Below, piece after piece: positions 45,038 through 54,006 of a DNA stretch of 64,000 nucleotides. Below the pieces are notes generated by a model, which was given only the letters and a program-made list of their open reading frames with translations, did no database searches and was not told where the DNA came from. The position numbers and the translations under genes are program-made. Location: positions 4,333,001 through 4,397,000 of the forward strand of contig NZ_CP094669.1 in NCBI RefSeq assembly GCF_022827545.1. The letters run 5' to 3'. Position 1 is the stretch's first letter, and every line of letters begins with the position of its first letter. The stretch comes from Hymenobacter tibetensis (lineage in GTDB: Bacteria; Bacteroidota; Bacteroidia; Cytophagales; Hymenobacteraceae).

Positions 45038-47500
45038 TTACTGAACTTCTACGCTTGACACTGGCGCTGCTAGAGGCTCATCACGAACTACGAGTTTCAA
45101 GGGGTGCTCCACCAGTTCGTCTAGCAAAGCAACCTTTAACACGTCGTCCACCCGGTCGGCATAATGGATAGTTACCTCTTTGAGGTATTCGGCTGATATT
45201 TCAAGGATATCCTTGCGGTTCTTGCTGCACAGAATAATGTCGCGGATACCGGCGCGCTTGGCAGCCAGAATCTTTTCCTTGATACCTCCTACCGGCAGCA
45301 CCTTGCCACGCAGCGTTATTTCACCGGTCATAGCCAAATGGCTCCGGATTTTGCGTTGCGTAAACACCGATGCAATGCTGGTAAAAATGGCAATACCGGC
45401 ACTAGGGCCATCTTTCGGCACGGCACCTTCGGGGAAGTGGATGTGCAGGTCATACTGATCGAAGAGGCGGTAATCAATGCCTAACTCCTCAGCGCGGCTA
45501 CGCAAATAGCTTAAGGCGGTGATGGCTGATTCTTTCATCACATCACCCAGCTGACCCGACAACGTCAGCTTACCGCGGCCCCGGCTTAGCAAGCTTTCGA
45601 TAAAGAGGATGTCGCCTCCTACCGAGGTCCAGGCAAGACCCGTCACCACTCCGGCCGTTTCGTTGTCTTGGTATATATCCCGGTCAAAGATGGCGGGGCC
45701 TAGGATCCGCTCGATATCCTTGGGCTCCAATGAGGCAGGAAAGGCCTCACTCATGGCCTTGCTCTTGGCAATATTGCGCACAACGCCACCCAATTTACGC
45801 TCCAAGCTCCGCACTCCCGACTCACGCGTGTAGTCGTCGATGACGCGCTGTAAGGCGGCAGTTGTAATGGCCACGTCCTTGATGCTCAGGCCATGGTCGG
45901 TGAGTTGCTTGGGCCACAGGTGCTTTTTGGCAATCTGGGTTTTCTCTTCCAGCGTGTAGCCCGTCAAATCAATTATCTCCATCCGGTCGCGCAGGGCAGG
46001 CTGAATGGTGTCGAGCGAGTTGGCAGTTGCAATGAACAGCACCCGGCTCAGGTCGTACTCCACTTCCAGATAATTATCGGTGAAAGTAGAATTCTGCTCG
46101 GGGTCTAGTACTTCCAGCAGTGCCGACGATGGGTCGCCCCGGAAATCGGAAGCTAACTTATCTATTTCGTCGAGTACAATGACGGGGTTGGAAGCACCCG
46201 CTTTTTTAATCTGTGAGATGATACGGCCCGGCATAGCGCCCACGTAGGTTTTGCGGTGCCCCCGGATTTCCGCTTCGTCGCGGACGCCACCCAAGCTCAT
46301 GCGCACATACTTACGGCCCAGCGCCTTGGCAATGGAACGCCCTAAGCTGGTTTTACCAACGCCGGGTGGTCCATACAGGCACAGAATAGGGGCCTTCATG
46401 TCCTGCTTGAGCTTAAGCACCGCCAAGTATTCCACAATGCGCTCCTTCACCTTCTCCATGCCGTAGTGGTCGGCATCCAGAATCTTGCGGGTACGCTTGA
46501 GGTTGAAGTTGTCTTTGGTTTGCTCGCCCCAAGGCAAGTCCAACAGAAACTCCACGTAGTTTACACTCAATGGATATTCGGCAGCCTGTGGGTTCACCCG
46601 ACTCAGCTTATCTAGTTCTTTGCTGAAGTGCTTGGCCACTGTTTCGGGCCACTGCTTGAGCTTGGCGCGCTGCCGGAACTTATCAACGTCCTGGTCGGGA
46701 CCTTCGGAGCCGCCTAGCTCGTCCTGCAACACTTTGATCTGCTGGCGCAGGAAATAGTCGCGCTGTTGCTGATCGATGTCGGTGTGGACCTTGCTCTGGA
46801 TTTCGTGCTTGATTTCCAGATGCTGAATCTCCTTCATCATCATTTCCAGCAGCATGGTGCCGCGCTCCACTCCATCATTGATTTCGAGCAGCTTTTGCTT
46901 CTGCCCTACTTCCACATTGATGTTGGAACTCAGAAAATGGGTGAGGAAGGCCGGTGATTCAATGTTGTCGAGGGCCACTTGGGCTTCCTGTGGAATCTCG
47001 GGATTGAGCCGGAGCATCTTGGCAGCCGCATCCTTCAACGACGCCACCAAGCCTTTCACTTCCTTGGTGTTCTTGGTTGGAAACGTCTCGGCGAAGTAGT
47101 TGACCCGGGCCGTGAGGTAGGGCGTAACCTGGGTTTGCTCTTCAATATGAAAGCGGCTCTGCCCCTGAATAATGACCGTGGTATTGCCATCGGGCAGCAC
47201 CAGCAGCTTCAGAATCCGGGCCATTGTACCTACCTCGTACAAGTCGGCAAGGGCAGGATCTTCGTGCTGATTGTTTTTCTGGGCCACTACCCCTACCAGT
47301 TTGTCGCCCCGATAGGCTTTGCGCACCAAACGGACGCTTTTCTTGCGTGTAACCGTCACGGGCAGTACCACTCCGGGGAACAACACGGTATTGCGCACTG
47401 GGAGTAAAGGCAACGTGGCGGGTGCATCCTGCATGTCAAGAGGCTGCTCGGGGTCAGTAGCCACAATAGAAACCACTTCGGCGGGATTATCGGCGGACAT
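45038..47500 (-). CDS. lon: ATP-dependent Lon protease
   Basis: 820 residues from ATG 47500. N-terminal LON domain (LPLLPVRNTVLFPGVVLPV, about 30-230), AAA+ domain with Walker A GPPGVGKT and Walker B PVIVLDEIDKL, and the C-terminal protease domain with the catalytic Ser of PKDGPSAGIAI and Lys of GGIKEKILAAKRAGI. Degrades misfolded and regulatory proteins in the cytoplasm. The frame runs open upstream to 47611, but the preceding residues do not resemble Lon. It is divergent from the porE-like gene with a 323-base gap between them. Confidence 0.96.
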   Translation of the reverse strand: MSADNPAEVVSIVATDPEQPLDMQDAPATLPLLPVRNTVLFPGVVLPVTVTRKKSVRLVRKAYRGDKLVGVVAQKNNQHEDPALADLYEVGTMARILKLLVLPDGNTTVIIQGQSRFHIEEQTQVTPYLTARVNYFAETFPTKNTKEVKGLVASLKDAAAKMLRLNPEIPQEAQVALDNIESPAFLTHFLSSNINVEVGQKQKLLEINDGVERGTMLLEMMMKEIQHLEIKHEIQSKVHTDIDQQQRDYFLRQQIKVLQDELGGSEGPDQDVDKFRQRAKLKQWPETVAKHFSKELDKLSRVNPQAAEYPLSVNYVEFLLDLPWGEQTKDNFNLKRTRKILDADHYGMEKVKERIVEYLAVLKLKQDMKAPILCLYGPPGVGKTSLGRSIAKALGRKYVRMSLGGVRDEAEIRGHRKTYVGAMPGRIISQIKKAGASNPVIVLDEIDKLASDFRGDPSSALLEVLDPEQNSTFTDNYLEVEYDLSRVLFIATANSLDTIQPALRDRMEIIDLTGYTLEEKTQIAKKHLWPKQLTDHGLSIKDVAITTAALQRVIDDYTRESGVRSLERKLGGVVRNIAKSKAMSEAFPASLEPKDIERILGPAIFDRDIYQDNETAGVVTGLAWTSVGGDILFIESLLSRGRGKLTLSGQLGDVMKESAITALSYLRSRAEELGIDYRLFDQYDLHIHFPEGAVPKDGPSAGIAIFTSIASVFTQRKIRSHLAMTGEITLRGKVLPVGGIKEKILAAKRAGIRDIILCSKNRKDILEISAEYLKEVTIHYADRVDDVLKVALLDELVEHPLKLVVRDEPLAAPVSSVEVQ

Positions 47501-47823
47501 CAATAGAAAAGACGATGAAAAGCGGGTGGAATTATATACATACTCGGAGCAAAAGGCAGCGGCAGCCAGCGGTGCCAGAATGACAGGAACACAACGGCTA
47601 CCCTCGCTCAATGGCGAGCGGACTTCCGAAGATACTAGTTTGACAAGTGTTGTGCCACGCTGAGCTACTCAAGACCTGGCATACGGAGCCCTCGAAACCC
47701 AGCCAGACCGGCAGAACATGAATAGGGTTGCTATATAGCATTAATCCGACGGTTAGTACCTGAAAATTCCTATTTTTGACCTTTATCGCGCCACGCTGTC
47801 TGGCTCCTGCGCTTTCTATCGTT
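47501..47823. other. Divergent promoter region of lon and the porE-like gene
   Basis: Holds a hairpin CTCGC/GCGAG near 47603-47617 and, on the plus strand, a -7 match at 47771-47778. No heat-shock element such as CIRCE is evident. No gene. Confidence 0.5.
47771..47778 (+). promoter_or_regulatory. -7 element of the porE-like gene
   Basis: TATTTTTG matches TAnnTTTG, 45 bases upstream of the ATG at 47824. No clear -33 partner. Confidence 0.45.
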
Positions 47824-49827
47824 ATGTCTCGCTTGTTTCGCACATTTCTACTGCTGTTATTCTTGGGGCTGCCCGTTGCAGGTTGGGCCCAACAGAGCAG
47901 TCCTGCTCCACTACGCCAACGCAAGTTAACGGCTCGCGCGCCTCGGCAACTGCGGTTACGCTCCGATGCAACTCCCACTTTTCCGAACATCAACCGGATT
48001 CCTTACTACGAAAATAAAAAAGAGCTGAGGGCCATTCAAAAGGCCGAAAAGAGGCGTGACTTGAACCAAGCCCGCACGTTGCTTGGCGCATATGTGCACC
48101 AGTTTGGCATCGAGAACTTTGCTCGTAATACCTCTATGCTGTGGCGCTTGGCGCAACTTTGGGAAAAGGCTGGCAAAGAGGATATAGCGAAAGCATACTT
48201 CCGCTTAGCGCTGAAGCACCACCGCCAAGATGTGCAGCAGGTCCAACTCTACTACGACTCTTTAGAGCAGAAAACGGCCGACCTCTACGTGCCGCTGAAA
48301 ACGTACTACGATTTGGTGGAGTACCGAAAAGGCATCGTGGCCTTTCGGCCGCCCAAAGGCGTGTATACCAACATGGGCGACGCCATCAACTCCAAGGCCG
48401 AAGACTACGGCCCCACTCTGAATTCGACGGCCGGCATGATGCTGTTTTCTTCGAAGCGCAAAATGCGCGGCATTCATGGTGTAGTGGACGAAGATTTGTA
48501 CGTGTCGCGCAAAGAAGGCGAGTTGTGGTCGGAAGCCGAACCCCTGCCGAAACCCATTAACTCGCTCTACAATGAAGGATCTGCCTGCTTCACTAAAGAC
48601 GGCAAGACCATCTACTTTGCCCGCTGCGAGTGCCCTAGCTGCCACGGCAACTGCGACCTGTTTACCTCTACCTTCAAAGATGGGCAATGGACCGTACCCA
48701 AAAGCCTTGGAGCACAAGTAAACTCGACGGCTTGGGACTCGCAGCCCACACTTTCTTTGAACGAGGACACGTTATACTTCGCCTCCGACCGGCTCGGAGG
48801 CTTTGGCCTCTCCGACATTTGGTACACCTACAAAAACAAAAACAACCAGTGGGCGGCGGCCGAAAACTTAGGCCCGGTGGTGAACACCCGGGAAAGTGAG
48901 GTAAGCCCTTTCTACCATCCGCTCTACAATGTGCTCTACTTTTCGTCGCGCGGGCAGTTGCTCAACTACGGTGATTTCGACATCTACAAAACGTACCGCG
49001 TCCGGAGCCGCTGGCAAGAGCCCAAGAACATTGGGCCGCTAGTAAATGGCAAAGGATCGGAATACTACTTTACCATCGATTCCGACTCGCAGAACCTGTA
49101 TTATGCGCGCTCCGAGGAAAAGGACATGAAAAACCTGGACCTCTACTCCTTTCCACTACCCATGGAAGCGCAGCCGCTTTCCACTACACACATCGAAGGC
49201 TCGCTCGTTGACTCCGTGTCGCAGAAGCCGCTAAACGGCATCGTTACCATCATCGACACCGACAACGGGATTGAAGTAGCCGCAAAATACCTCCGCCCGG
49301 ACGGCTCATTTGACTTCGATTTGATTGAAGGCTCGCACTACGTTATGCTGATTCAAAGTCCTGATTTTTTCAGCGTTGAAAAGAACTTCGAGTTGAAGGG
49401 AGACACCGTGATGAAGCTCATGACGAATTCCATCGACTACGGCCTACCCCTGATTTTCAAAAACATCGAGTTCGACCAAGACAAGTCCAACATCCGGGCG
49501 TCCATGCATCCCGTCCTCGACCGCATTGCATTGTTTATGGTCGACCATCCGGCCTTCCGCCTCAGCATTTCAGGCCACACCGACTCCAAAGGCGATGCTG
49601 ACTTCAACGAAAAGCTTTCCCAGGACCGCGCAGCAGCCATCCGGCGCTACATCGAGCAGAAAGGGAAATTGCAGCCAAACCGCATCGAGGATATGGGTTA
49701 TGGTAGTTCTCAGCCGCTGCGCCCAGAGGTTACGGCAGAAGATGCTAAAACCAACCGCCGCGTAGAGTTCCGGCTAATTAAGCCCGACGATGGCAAGAAG
49801 AACACCGACGCAGCCGACTGGAAATAG
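47824..49827 (+). CDS. PorE-like OmpA-family protein (TPR, beta-propeller, CarboxypepD_reg, OmpA)
   Basis: 667 residues. Signal peptide (to about 23, GWAQQ), TPR-like helices (about 60-150), a PD40/WD40-type propeller (about 190-430; repeats such as NEDTLYFASDRLGG and YNVLYFSSRGQL), a regulatory-like beta domain (about 460-540) and a C-terminal OmpA peptidoglycan-binding domain with FDQDKSNIRASMH and SGHTDSKGD. This exact order is that of PorE, which anchors the type IX secretion apparatus to peptidoglycan. The mature start has no lipobox cysteine. It lies near porQ, divergent from lon. A plain OmpA/PD40 protein without a T9SS role remains possible. Confidence 0.8.
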   Translation: MSRLFRTFLLLLFLGLPVAGWAQQSSPAPLRQRKLTARAPRQLRLRSDATPTFPNINRIPYYENKKELRAIQKAEKRRDLNQARTLLGAYVHQFGIENFARNTSMLWRLAQLWEKAGKEDIAKAYFRLALKHHRQDVQQVQLYYDSLEQKTADLYVPLKTYYDLVEYRKGIVAFRPPKGVYTNMGDAINSKAEDYGPTLNSTAGMMLFSSKRKMRGIHGVVDEDLYVSRKEGELWSEAEPLPKPINSLYNEGSACFTKDGKTIYFARCECPSCHGNCDLFTSTFKDGQWTVPKSLGAQVNSTAWDSQPTLSLNEDTLYFASDRLGGFGLSDIWYTYKNKNNQWAAAENLGPVVNTRESEVSPFYHPLYNVLYFSSRGQLLNYGDFDIYKTYRVRSRWQEPKNIGPLVNGKGSEYYFTIDSDSQNLYYARSEEKDMKNLDLYSFPLPMEAQPLSTTHIEGSLVDSVSQKPLNGIVTIIDTDNGIEVAAKYLRPDGSFDFDLIEGSHYVMLIQSPDFFSVEKNFELKGDTVMKLMTNSIDYGLPLIFKNIEFDQDKSNIRASMHPVLDRIALFMVDHPAFRLSISGHTDSKGDADFNEKLSQDRAAAIRRYIEQKGKLQPNRIEDMGYGSSQPLRPEVTAEDAKTNRRVEFRLIKPDDGKKNTDAADWK

Positions 49828-49836
49828 CGTTGCTTA

Positions 49837-49921
49837 AGCTAAGCGCGTACTCCTGATACCAAAAGGCACCTGCTACTCTTTGTAGCAGGCGCCTTTTGGT
49901 ATCAGGAGTACGCGCTTAGCT
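49837..49921. terminator. Long near-perfect inverted repeat between the porE-like gene and the DUF6702 gene
   Basis: 40-base arms (49837-49876 and 49882-49921) around a 5-base loop with a single mismatch (A versus C; a G-U pair on the minus-strand RNA). It lies between convergent genes, with the core AAAAGG...CCTTTT giving terminator function in both directions. Confidence 0.85.
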
Positions 49922-49922
49922 G

Positions 49923-50420
49923 TTACCAGCTAATGCGCTGTTCCTCTTCGCCGTCACGAAACAGCGTGCTTTGCTTCTTGCCTCCGGCTTCCACGTTCAC
50001 AATGTTCATCTGATCGGGGAAGGTGAGAAGCAACAGGGAATGCCGCAGGGTGAGGCTAGTCGTTGGTTTGGCGAGCTTCACAGTGCAGTAGAGCCAATGC
50101 GCATCACTCTCCTTTTGCATGCCTAGCAACTGCAAGGGAAGCATTTCGCCGGGCTTGGTCCCGAAGGCTAAGGACTTACGCAACAAGTCCGTAGTGAGCT
50201 GGGTTACCAGCGGCTTCGGCGACTGGTCGAGGCTGATAGCTGCAGGACGACCCGTGGAAAGGGCCTTCTCGAAGTCATCGGTGAAGACTTTGAGCGCAAT
50301 TTCAAGTTGCTGCTTTTGTGCGTTGTAGCGCACATCCATAATGCTGGCGTGATAGGCGTGCGCCCACGCGGTGAGCGTAGCAGCTAGCAGCACAGGAAGT
50401 ACGAGCAGTTTGCGAAGCAT
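49923..50420 (-). CDS. Secreted/periplasmic protein (DUF6702-type)
   Basis: 165 residues. A signal peptide ends near Ala20 (TLTAWAHAYHA). The mature part is a small beta-rich domain beginning with MDVRYNAQKQQLEIALKVF and ending with DQMNIVNVEAGGKKQ, characteristic of the uncharacterised DUF6702 family, which is common in Bacteroidota. Function unknown. It follows rseP by about 35 bases on the same strand, in a dxr-rseP-DUF6702 cluster, so a periplasmic or envelope role is plausible. Confidence 0.8.
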   Translation of the reverse strand: MLRKLLVLPVLLAATLTAWAHAYHASIMDVRYNAQKQQLEIALKVFTDDFEKALSTGRPAAISLDQSPKPLVTQLTTDLLRKSLAFGTKPGEMLPLQLLGMQKESDAHWLYCTVKLAKPTTSLTLRHSLLLLTFPDQMNIVNVEAGGKKQSTLFRDGEEEQRISW

Positions 50421-50454
50421 AAGGTGGCAAGAGCAGAAACGGGTATGGCCGGTT

Positions 50455-51798
50455 CTACTTCAGAAATACTTTGATCAGGGGCTTGAAAAGCACGAATATC
50501 ATGAGGGCCATGATCATTAGCGTGCCGACTTTCTGCGCGTTTTCCAGAAACTTATCGGACGGCTTCCGACCGGCAATCATTTCGTAGAGCAGGAACAGCA
50601 CGTGCCCGCCGTCGAGCGCCGGAATAGGAAGCAGATTCATGAAGGCCAGCACCATGGAAAGCGAACCAGTAAGCACCCAGAAACGCAGCCAATCCCATTG
50701 CCCGCCATACTGCTGCGCAATTTCAACCGGGCCACCCAACGAATCAACGGCTGAAGCCTGACCTTTGAATATCTTGCCAATAGCCTTTGCTTGCACGGCA
50801 ATAATGCCAAAAGCATTTTTTATGCCCAAGGGTATCGACTCTACGAAGCCATAGTGGCGCGTGCTGTAATGCAGCAGTGGCTTGGGCTCGAAGCCCATTT
50901 TGCCCGCCGACGTTACTTTCACGGTCAATGTTTGAGGCTGCCCATTGCGCACGATGCCTACAGCGGTAGGTTTGCCAGCTTGCGCCAACAGTGCCGCCTG
51001 CAACTCATCGAAATACTGCACGGGTCGGTCGGCAATGCGTACTAGCTTGTCACCTGGCTTGAGGCCGGCATCGGCGGCTGGCTGTCCGGCTACTACGCGG
51101 CCTACCACGAAAGGCAACCGAGGCGCAATGAACAGACTGTCGCCATTGGCGGTAAGCTTGTCCATGAACCGAGAAGGCAAGTTCAGGTCTAGCAGTTTGC
51201 CATCGCGCTCTACGGTGTAGTAGCTGTTATCGCCGAGCAGAAAATCAGGGGAGCGGACTTCATCGAACTCAGTGAAAGGGCGCCCGTTGATTTTCACAAT
51301 TTTGTCGCCGGTGCGGAAGCCAATTTCCCGGCCCAGGCCATTGGGTACTACCCCAAAGCGAGCTTCAGAAGCAGGCAGGTAACTCTCGCCTTGGATGAAA
51401 GTAAGCAGTGTAAAGACCACGATGCCGGTCAGGACGTTCATGATAATACCTCCGAGCATCACAATCAGGCGCTGCCAGGCTGGCTTGGCGCGGAACTCAT
51501 CGGGCTGCGGCTCGGCGGCCAGTGCTTCAGCGTCCTGGGTTTCGTCAATCATGCCATGGATGGCGACGTAGCCGCCCAATGGAAACCAGCCGATACCATA
51601 CTCCGTCTCGCCTACTTTTTTCTTGAGCAGCGCGAAGTTGAGAACATTGGGCAGCGGAAATAGAAAATCGAAAAAGATGTAAAACTTATCGACGCGAATC
51701 TTGAAGTACTTGGCCGCCGCAAAGTGTCCGAACTCGTGCAGACCAACTAGAAGAGAAAGGCCCAGCAACAAGTTGCCGACCATGATAAGGGTTTCCAA
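50455..51798 (-). CDS. rseP: Site-2 protease RseP (M50 membrane metalloprotease)
   Basis: Intramembrane zinc protease that cuts anti-sigma factors and other membrane proteins. The first helix carries HEFGH (zinc ligands), and the later helix NLLPIPALDGGH supplies the third ligand. Two PDZ domains (about residues 140-200 and 215-300) lie between, the second with ADAGLKPGDKLVRI. 447 residues if TTG 51798 is the start (METLIMVGNLL), or 442 from ATG 51783. It follows dxr by about 180 bases on the same strand and is followed by the DUF6702 gene, the usual neighbourhood in this group. Confidence 0.94.
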   Translation of the reverse strand: METLIMVGNLLLGLSLLVGLHEFGHFAAAKYFKIRVDKFYIFFDFLFPLPNVLNFALLKKKVGETEYGIGWFPLGGYVAIHGMIDETQDAEALAAEPQPDEFRAKPAWQRLIVMLGGIIMNVLTGIVVFTLLTFIQGESYLPASEARFGVVPNGLGREIGFRTGDKIVKINGRPFTEFDEVRSPDFLLGDNSYYTVERDGKLLDLNLPSRFMDKLTANGDSLFIAPRLPFVVGRVVAGQPAADAGLKPGDKLVRIADRPVQYFDELQAALLAQAGKPTAVGIVRNGQPQTLTVKVTSAGKMGFEPKPLLHYSTRHYGFVESIPLGIKNAFGIIAVQAKAIGKIFKGQASAVDSLGGPVEIAQQYGGQWDWLRFWVLTGSLSMVLAFMNLLPIPALDGGHVLFLLYEMIAGRKPSDKFLENAQKVGTLMIMALMIFVLFKPLIKVFLK

Positions 51799-51974
51799 GA
51801 GTGATTAGGTAAGTAGGTGATGAAGTGACAAGCGAAGGGTAACAGAAAATAAGCAAGCCAAAAGGTAGCAGCAGAAACTGAATTGAGGAGGTAACACAAA
51901 TAGCAACAAGAATGTGTCCTTTTTTATTTCATTCCCTCTACCCTCATTGGCTGCTAGCAGCTGTCTGGGGTCTC

Positions 51975-53147
51975 CTAATACCGCGCCAGTCGTTCTTGTG
52001 CTATTCGGCGTGCCTCCTTGTCAGTCTGCACATAGTCGTCGAGCGACGGTTCTGCAAGGTACGAAACGCGCGAAAGGCAATCTTCCACCAGTTCCGACAT
52101 TTCTAGAAACCCCACTTCATCGCGCAAGAAAGCGGCTACGGCTATTTCGTTGGCTGCATTCAGCACGCAAGGCGCGTTGCCAGCCCGGCCCATGGCATCG
52201 AAGGCAAGCGCGAGGTTGCGGAAAGCCGTTTTGTCGGGTTGCTCGAAGGTTAGTTGCGGGTAGTCGAGGAAAGAGAAGCGGGGGAAGCTGGCCGGCAACC
52301 GGTGCGGATACCCCAGCGCGTACTGGATGGGCAGCTTCATGTCGGGCAGGCCCAGTTGGGCTTTCAATGACCCATCTTCAAATTGAACCAGGGAATGAAT
52401 GATGCTCTGCGGATGTACTACCACATCAATCTGGTCGTCGCGAAGGCCAAACAACCACTTGGCTTCAATCACCTCTAGTCCCTTGTTCATCAAGGAAGCG
52501 GAATCAATGGTGATTTTGGCCCCCATATCCCAGTTAGGATGCTTAAGCGCCTGCGCCTTCGTGACGGAAGCCAGCTCAGAACGAGTCCGTCCGCGGAACG
52601 GACCACCCGAAGCCGTAAGAATAATTTTCTCGATTGGGTTGCGCTCCTCTCCTACCAGGCATTGGAAGATGGCAGAATGTTCGGAATCTACGGGGTATAA
52701 CCCTACCCCGTATTCTTTCACTAGCCGCGTAACCAGCTGTCCGGCCACTACTAATGTCTCTTTGTTGGCTAGGGCTACGTCTTTACCGGCTCGGATGGCA
52801 GCTACGGTAGGCAGCAGCCCAGCGTATCCCACCATGGCCGTTAGCACAATATCAGATGCTGGCCGGCCGGCAACTTCCGTGAGGGCCGCAACACCAGCTA
52901 ACACTTCCGTTTCCGGCTGACCAGCTAGGGCCGCTTTTACGAGGGTGTATTTTGCTTCGTCGCCGATGACAACCGCCGCTGGCCGAAACTCACGGGCCTG
53001 CTCGATAAGCAGGTTGGCGTTGGAGTGTGCCGAAAGGGCAACAACAGTGAAGCGAGTCGGATGGGCACGAATTACGTCGAGGGCCTGCGTACCGATGGAA
53101 CCAGTGGAACCAAGCAGGGCAACGCGTTTGGAAAGAACTGAGGACAT
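51975..53147 (-). CDS. dxr: 1-deoxy-D-xylulose 5-phosphate reductoisomerase
   Basis: Second step of the MEP isoprenoid pathway, NADPH- and Mn/Mg-dependent. 390 residues from ATG 53147. Landmarks: dinucleotide loop LLGSTGSIG, ANKETLV, metal/substrate motifs VDSEHSAIFQ, TASGGPFRG and MNKGLEVIEA. The MEP route supplies quinones and undecaprenyl carriers here. Its upstream region holds a promoter-like TACCTTCG (53168-53175) and a nested stem-loop (53199-53262). Confidence 0.96.
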   Translation of the reverse strand: MSSVLSKRVALLGSTGSIGTQALDVIRAHPTRFTVVALSAHSNANLLIEQAREFRPAAVVIGDEAKYTLVKAALAGQPETEVLAGVAALTEVAGRPASDIVLTAMVGYAGLLPTVAAIRAGKDVALANKETLVVAGQLVTRLVKEYGVGLYPVDSEHSAIFQCLVGEERNPIEKIILTASGGPFRGRTRSELASVTKAQALKHPNWDMGAKITIDSASLMNKGLEVIEAKWLFGLRDDQIDVVVHPQSIIHSLVQFEDGSLKAQLGLPDMKLPIQYALGYPHRLPASFPRFSFLDYPQLTFEQPDKTAFRNLALAFDAMGRAGNAPCVLNAANEIAVAAFLRDEVGFLEMSELVEDCLSRVSYLAEPSLDDYVQTDKEARRIAQERLARY

Positions 53148-53198
53148 TGACAAAAAAACTTACACGGCGAAGGTACAGCAATCCGGCGGGGCCTGCTA

Positions 53199-53262
53199 CT
53201 AGTGGTGCATGGAGCCGTTGCGCGCAGTACTTCCTTGCGTACTGCTGGGCTTATACCACTAG
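53199..53262 (-). other. Nested stem-loop upstream of dxr (candidate structured leader)
   Basis: Three nested perfect stems: CTAGTGGT/ACCACTAG (8 bp, 53199-53206 with 53255-53262), AGCC/GGCT (4 bp) and GCAGTAC/GTACTGC (7 bp, 53224-53245). The alternative stem TACCAC/GTGGTA (53254-53274) competes with the outer one, and a further hairpin AGTACC/GGTACT lies at 53293-53309. It lies 52-115 bases before the dxr start on the minus strand. The remainder of 53263-53535 has only a doubtful open frame. Confidence 0.4.
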
Positions 53263-53290
53263 CTGTCGGTGGTACGAGTAACTAGGTCGG

Positions 53291-53461
53291 CTAGTACCGA
53301 GCGGGTACTGGCAACACAACAGTTCCATACCTGAATTGCTTTTGCTTGCCGGACTTAACGAGTTTCAGGGCGTCTTCTTGTGCGTCATGAAACTTCAGCC
53401 ACCCCTCCGGAAAGCTTTTAAAATCATTCAGCGAAGCCGTTTTCAAGGAATATAGCCCCAT
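53291..53461 (-). CDS. Doubtful short ORF downstream of the GreA-like gene
   Basis: 56 residues from ATG 53461 (MGLYSLKTASLNDF); the frame stays open to 53506. The composition is balanced and reads like a protein (FPEGWLKFHDAQEDALKL), but I recognise nothing, and the 3' part overlaps the inverted repeat at 53293-53309. It could be a degraded gene or chance. Confidence 0.3.
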   Translation of the reverse strand: MGLYSLKTASLNDFKSFPEGWLKFHDAQEDALKLVKSGKQKQFRYGTVVLPVPARY

Positions 53462-53535
53462 TGCATTGGTGCCTGAGCTTGTATAGCTGCACCTAGCAGT
53501 ACACAACTTCGCGACAGGGCTTTATTTGCTTCGTA

Positions 53536-54006
53536 TTACTGTACACCAAGGATACGTACTGCTTTACCATTGAAGATAGCCTCCTCCCCACTGCGCTTAC
53601 CAGCCAGCGCCGCTGCCACTGGCGCCGCCGCCGACACGGCAAAATAGTCATGGCCTTCCACAGTTAGCTTTCCGGCACTGATGCTGACGTAGAAATATCC
53701 CATACTAGTTTGTACCAACGCCCCAGGGCGCACTGCGTCCGAAGGCAGTTCGGGGTTGATGCGGGCTAGTTCTCCCTGAAGCTGCAAGGCCTGCTGAAGC
53801 TGTACGGCGTTGCGGTTGCGTTCCTCCTGAGCCATGGCGCGGCCCGTTTCGTATTTGTCGCCAGCGCTGCTTTTGGTTTCGGAGTTGGCAGATTCCTGCG
53901 CCGTCAGCATGGCTGCCTGCGCGGCTTCAATACGTTGCGTTACGAAGGTAGCGCAGGCAGCATGGAGCAAAATTTTGATTGTATCAGTAGAGGCAGGTAA
54001 TGTCAT
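53536..54006 (-). CDS. GreA/GreB-like protein (misnamed 3-oxoacyl-ACP synthase family)
   Basis: 156 residues from ATG 54006. An N-terminal helical coiled-coil region carries GDKYE (Asp50, Glu53), the DxxE spacing of the acidic tip by which GreA reaches the RNA polymerase active site. The C-terminal part (VRPGALVQTSMGYFY to AIFNGKAVRILGV) has the FKBP-like GreA C-domain pattern. Database entries of this family often carry the name 3-oxoacyl-ACP synthase, for which I see no active-site evidence. A role as a small RNA-polymerase secondary-channel factor is inferred. The frame is open to 54099, but M54006 gives a family-like start. Confidence 0.75.
   Translation of the reverse strand: MTLPASTDTIKILLHAACATFVTQRIEAAQAAMLTAQESANSETKSSAGDKYETGRAMAQEERNRNAVQLQQALQLQGELARINPELPSDAVRPGALVQTSMGYFYVSISAGKLTVEGHDYFAVSAAAPVAAALAGKRSGEEAIFNGKAVRILGVQ

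Noticed and set aside
48262..48717. 151-codon minus-strand frame inside the porE-like gene
   Set aside because: Antisense shadow of a clear gene; GC-rich genes often leave long open frames on the other strand.
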